Of a DNA stretch of 58,451 bases, positions 56,441 through 58,451 are shown piece by piece (the stretch's first letter is position 1; each line of letters opens with the position of its first letter). The translations under genes and the position numbers were made by a program. The notes below the pieces were generated by a model. The model made no database searches. It was given only the letters and a program-made list of their open reading frames with translations, and was not told where the DNA came from. Source of the stretch: Novosphingobium endophyticum (GTDB taxonomy: Bacteria; Pseudomonadota; Alphaproteobacteria; Sphingomonadales; Sphingomonadaceae); contig NZ_BMHK01000021.1 in the NCBI RefSeq assembly GCF_014640675.1, positions 224 through 58,674 of the forward strand, given 5' to 3'.

Positions 56441-56483
56441 CCCGTGGCGGGCGGCCCGAGGAGGCCCGCCCAGCAATCACGCT

Positions 56484-57533
56484 TCAGCGCGAAGCTGTGC
56501 GCAGATAGCTGGAACTTTCGGTGAGATAGCCGTCGTAGACGGCGCGTGCGATCTGGGCGATGCGCGATTCGCGGTTCGGACGACTGCCCTGTCCGGTCAC
56601 ATAGATGGCGACGGCAAAGGCGCGGCCGTCAGGCGTCTCGACAATGCCGACATCGCTCGAGGTATTGTTGAGCGATCCGGTCTTGTGCGAGACCACGACG
56701 CCATCGGGCATCATCGCCGGAATGCGGTGACGCCCGGTGCGGCAACGGCTCATCGCGCCGAGAATGACGTCACGGCTTTCAGCCTTCAGCCACTTGCCGT
56801 TGTAGAGACCCGTCAGCATCTGGGCCATGGCCAGCGGGGTCGCGCTATCGCGCTTGTCGATCACCTGCGCGGGATCGATCGCCCCGTCATCGCGCACCAG
56901 GGTGGCGATGTCGCGGTCGAGGCTCCAGTCGGTGATGCCGGCCGTGTTATACACCCAGTCGTTCACCGCCTGAGGACCGCCGACCACCTTAAGCAGCGCA
57001 TCGGTCGCATAGTTGTTAGAGCGGGTAATCATCTGCTCGATCAGGTCACGCGCGGTCATGTAAGCGCCGGGACGAACCGGAGCGACGGGGGTAGAGAACG
57101 GTGCGGACCTGACCGGGATCAGCAGCGGGAATTCGCTGGTCAGGCTCCATTTGCCTTGCTCGACGCCGGCCATGAACGTCGCGGCGATCGCGATCTTGCT
57201 GGTGCTGGCCATCGGGAAGCGCTGGTCTCCCAGCACGTCGATCGTGCGGCCGGTGGCGAGATCGACGGCGGCGACACCGATGCGGCCCTTGGAGGCTTCG
57301 GCCACCGAGGCAAGCTGGCGCTCGAACGGCGTGGAATAGGTCGGAGGCCCGCGCAGTTCGGTACCGAGTACCGAATCGAAAGCCGTGTTGACCTGGGAAA
57401 TGTCATCGGCGGAATCTTTGGCATGAACCGGAGCGAGCGACATTATCACCGCGGCCGCCACCGCCGCTGCGGACATGAGATGTCGAGCGCCGGAGCGCCA
57501 CCACGCCACGAATTGGGTTGACCCGATCATCAT
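56484..57533 (-). CDS. Class A beta-lactamase-like serine hydrolase
   Basis: 349 residues from ATG 57533, close behind GGAA; TTG 57542 is an alternative. A signal peptide (SAAAVAAAVIMSLAPVHA) precedes the penicilloyl-serine fold: nucleophile STSK (Ser110-Lys113), SNN at 172-174 in the SDN position and KTG at 284-286. The omega-loop region reads LDRDIATLV (205-213) where active class A enzymes have LDRWEPELN, so the general base Glu166 and Asn170 are missing. It may be a poor beta-lactamase, a penicillin-binding-type or another serine hydrolase. It is monocistronic, with a 250-bp upstream gap without a clear promoter motif. Confidence 0.85.
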   Translation of the reverse strand: MMIGSTQFVAWWRSGARHLMSAAAVAAAVIMSLAPVHAKDSADDISQVNTAFDSVLGTELRGPPTYSTPFERQLASVAEASKGRIGVAAVDLATGRTIDVLGDQRFPMASTSKIAIAATFMAGVEQGKWSLTSEFPLLIPVRSAPFSTPVAPVRPGAYMTARDLIEQMITRSNNYATDALLKVVGGPQAVNDWVYNTAGITDWSLDRDIATLVRDDGAIDPAQVIDKRDSATPLAMAQMLTGLYNGKWLKAESRDVILGAMSRCRTGRHRIPAMMPDGVVVSHKTGSLNNTSSDVGIVETPDGRAFAVAIYVTGQGSRPNRESRIAQIARAVYDGYLTESSSYLRTASR

Positions 57534-57782
57534 GAATTCCAAACTACACCGTCCCAGTTCCTGAAATATGAAGGAATTGACGGTGAGTCGCTACCGGTTC
57601 GCGATGAAATGCCGTGGGCCTGCGGGCAATTGCGCGAATCGGCACTTTCCTGTCGCCAATGTGAACAATTCAGTCATCGCGGCGAATCGTATCAGCGGCG
57701 CAATGCGCTGATCTTTGCTGCCCGTCTGGCGCGGCGGGGCCGACCCACGGGGCAGCCTTTCCTTGCCGGGTCCATTAGACAA

Positions 57783-58449
57783 ATCGAGTAGGGGGATTCC
57801 TCACGGTCTCCCCCTCTCACACCACCTGGCATACGTTCTACGTACCGCGGCGGTTTCCGGTAGTGTTCAGCGCGGCGTGATGGTTTGCGAGGGAGACCAG
57901 CCTTTGGTTGGTGAACCAGGCGATGGTCATGGCCTCAACAGCCGATTCTCAGAATGGTCCCGTTCTCCTGAGCCTTTGCCCACCGGATGCGGGATAATGG
58001 TGCAGCCGAGCGGCGACCGTATGTGAGGTGGTACAGGCTCGTATACCGGGCTGGTACTGGTCGATCGGGCTCAGACCTTGGATCCCCATGCGCAAAAGTG
58101 AGAAAACCAATGCCACCTTGCTAATCGACTTGACCCCAAACTCATCATGTGAGGGTAAGACGTTGATCCTTCGCTCGGGCGCCGCCGGATTTACCTGCGC
58201 GCATGTCTGTCTGAATATCGGGCGTCCCGGCCCATTGCCCGGTTACCCCACCGCACCGGCCTTATATCCGGTTCCTGTTCGTCAGCTCCGAGCTTTGCCT
58301 CCGGCTTCCTCCCCACCCCGCCTCGCGGCGACGCAGTTGCTTTCAGCTAGTACCGCGCCACAGAGATTATGACGGTTTGGCTTATCGCAGGACGGGCAGC
58401 GCTTCGGGGGCGACCAGGAGCTGAATGCTTCGGGCGGCGCCCGGCTCAC
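57783..58449 (-). mobile_element. ORF-less group II intron (probable)
   Basis: Read on the minus strand, the region starts GTGAG (58449), close to the group II 5' consensus GUGYG, and ends CTACTCGAT at 57783. A 34-base hairpin at 57821-57854 fits domain V: lower stem CCGCC/GGUGG with a G-U pair and CGC triad, upper stem TACGT/ACGTA, and a two-base bulge. Next comes GTGTGAGAGG, familiar from bacterial introns, then a domain VI hairpin (GGGGGA/TCCCCC) with an A seven bases from the end as branch-point candidate. The remaining 590 bases are rich in GNRA-like loops and have no reverse-transcriptase frame. The match to known introns is from memory; the 5' flank lies outside the window. Confidence 0.65.
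57821..57854 (-). other. Domain V-like catalytic hairpin of the intron
   Basis: 34 bases on the minus strand, from ACCGCCGCGG to CCAGGTGGT. The lower stem pairs CCGCC with GGTGG including a G-U wobble in a CGC triad, the upper stem pairs TACGT with ACGTA around AGA, and TG is bulged between them, as in the catalytic domain V of group II introns. Confidence 0.6.
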
Positions 58450-58451
58450 GT

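Noticed and set aside
57591..57782. Small minus-strand frame of 63 codons between the beta-lactamase and the intron
   Set aside because: No ribosome site, no family resemblance, and its start lies at the intron boundary; probably chance.
58028..58372. 114-codon plus-strand frame at the right edge
   Set aside because: It runs antisense through the predicted group II intron and its translation is low-complexity.

Overview
The window is chromosomal DNA of high GC content that reads like an alphaproteobacterium of the sphingomonad group (Novosphingobium/Sphingobium-like). The evidence is the hisS-prfA-prmC-DUF4167 order, EcfG-type general-stress promoters, a siderophore receptor-PiuC-PepSY iron operon, S46 and M61 exopeptidases, a dense crowd of SDR, P450 and acyl-CoA genes, and typical sphingomonad palindromic intergenic repeats. 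This assignment is inference from gene content; no 16S gene is present.

Layout. (1) 71-3798, minus strand: a Fur-type iron operon (TonB receptor, PiuC hydroxylase, PepSY protein), followed on the plus strand by a secreted zinc-peptidase-like TPR protein (4014-5573). (2) 5592-29500: about 24 kb of accessory catabolism. It holds a five-gene acyl-CoA operon (synthetase, hot-dog dehydratase, alpha/beta hydrolase, CaiB-type CoA transferase, SDR) divergent from an IclR regulator; a translationally coupled biotin-dependent acyl-CoA carboxylase operon (beta, DUF3088, alpha, MaoC) divergent from a LysR regulator and an SDR; an eight-gene minus-strand run (ALDH, SDR, P450, MDR reductase, DUF2889, SDR, NTF2-like, LLM flavin monooxygenase); and divergently a succinate-semialdehyde-type ALDH plus an SDR. 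Together they look like a pathway that oxidises a hydrophobic or alicyclic/terpenoid-like compound to a CoA thioester, then carboxylates, hydrates and cleaves it; the substrate is unknown. (3) 29582-43431: housekeeping: ppa, an M61 peptidase, hisS, prfA, prmC, a DUF4167 gene behind a hairpin-rich leader, lnt, metK, an S46 dipeptidyl peptidase, sseA and a glutathione peroxidase. (4) 43513-45856: two-subunit 3-oxoacid CoA-transferase with a divergent LysR. (5) 45926-57533: universal stress protein, a possible sRNA with a strong terminator, a CDC48-type AAA ATPase, an acyltransferase-3/SGNH protein converging into an MscS channel gene, polA, a small acidic lipoprotein and a class A beta-lactamase-like protein lacking the usual Glu166.

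(6) The right edge, 57783-58449 on the minus strand, holds no protein gene. It looks like an ORF-less group II intron: a 34-nt domain V hairpin, a domain VI hairpin with a candidate branch-point A seven bases from the 3' end, and a GTGAG 5' end almost exactly at the window edge.

No rRNA, tRNA or CRISPR array was recognised. Start codons were moved from the longest open frame wherever a ribosome-binding site, overlap or family N-terminus argued for it; these choices are stated entry by entry.
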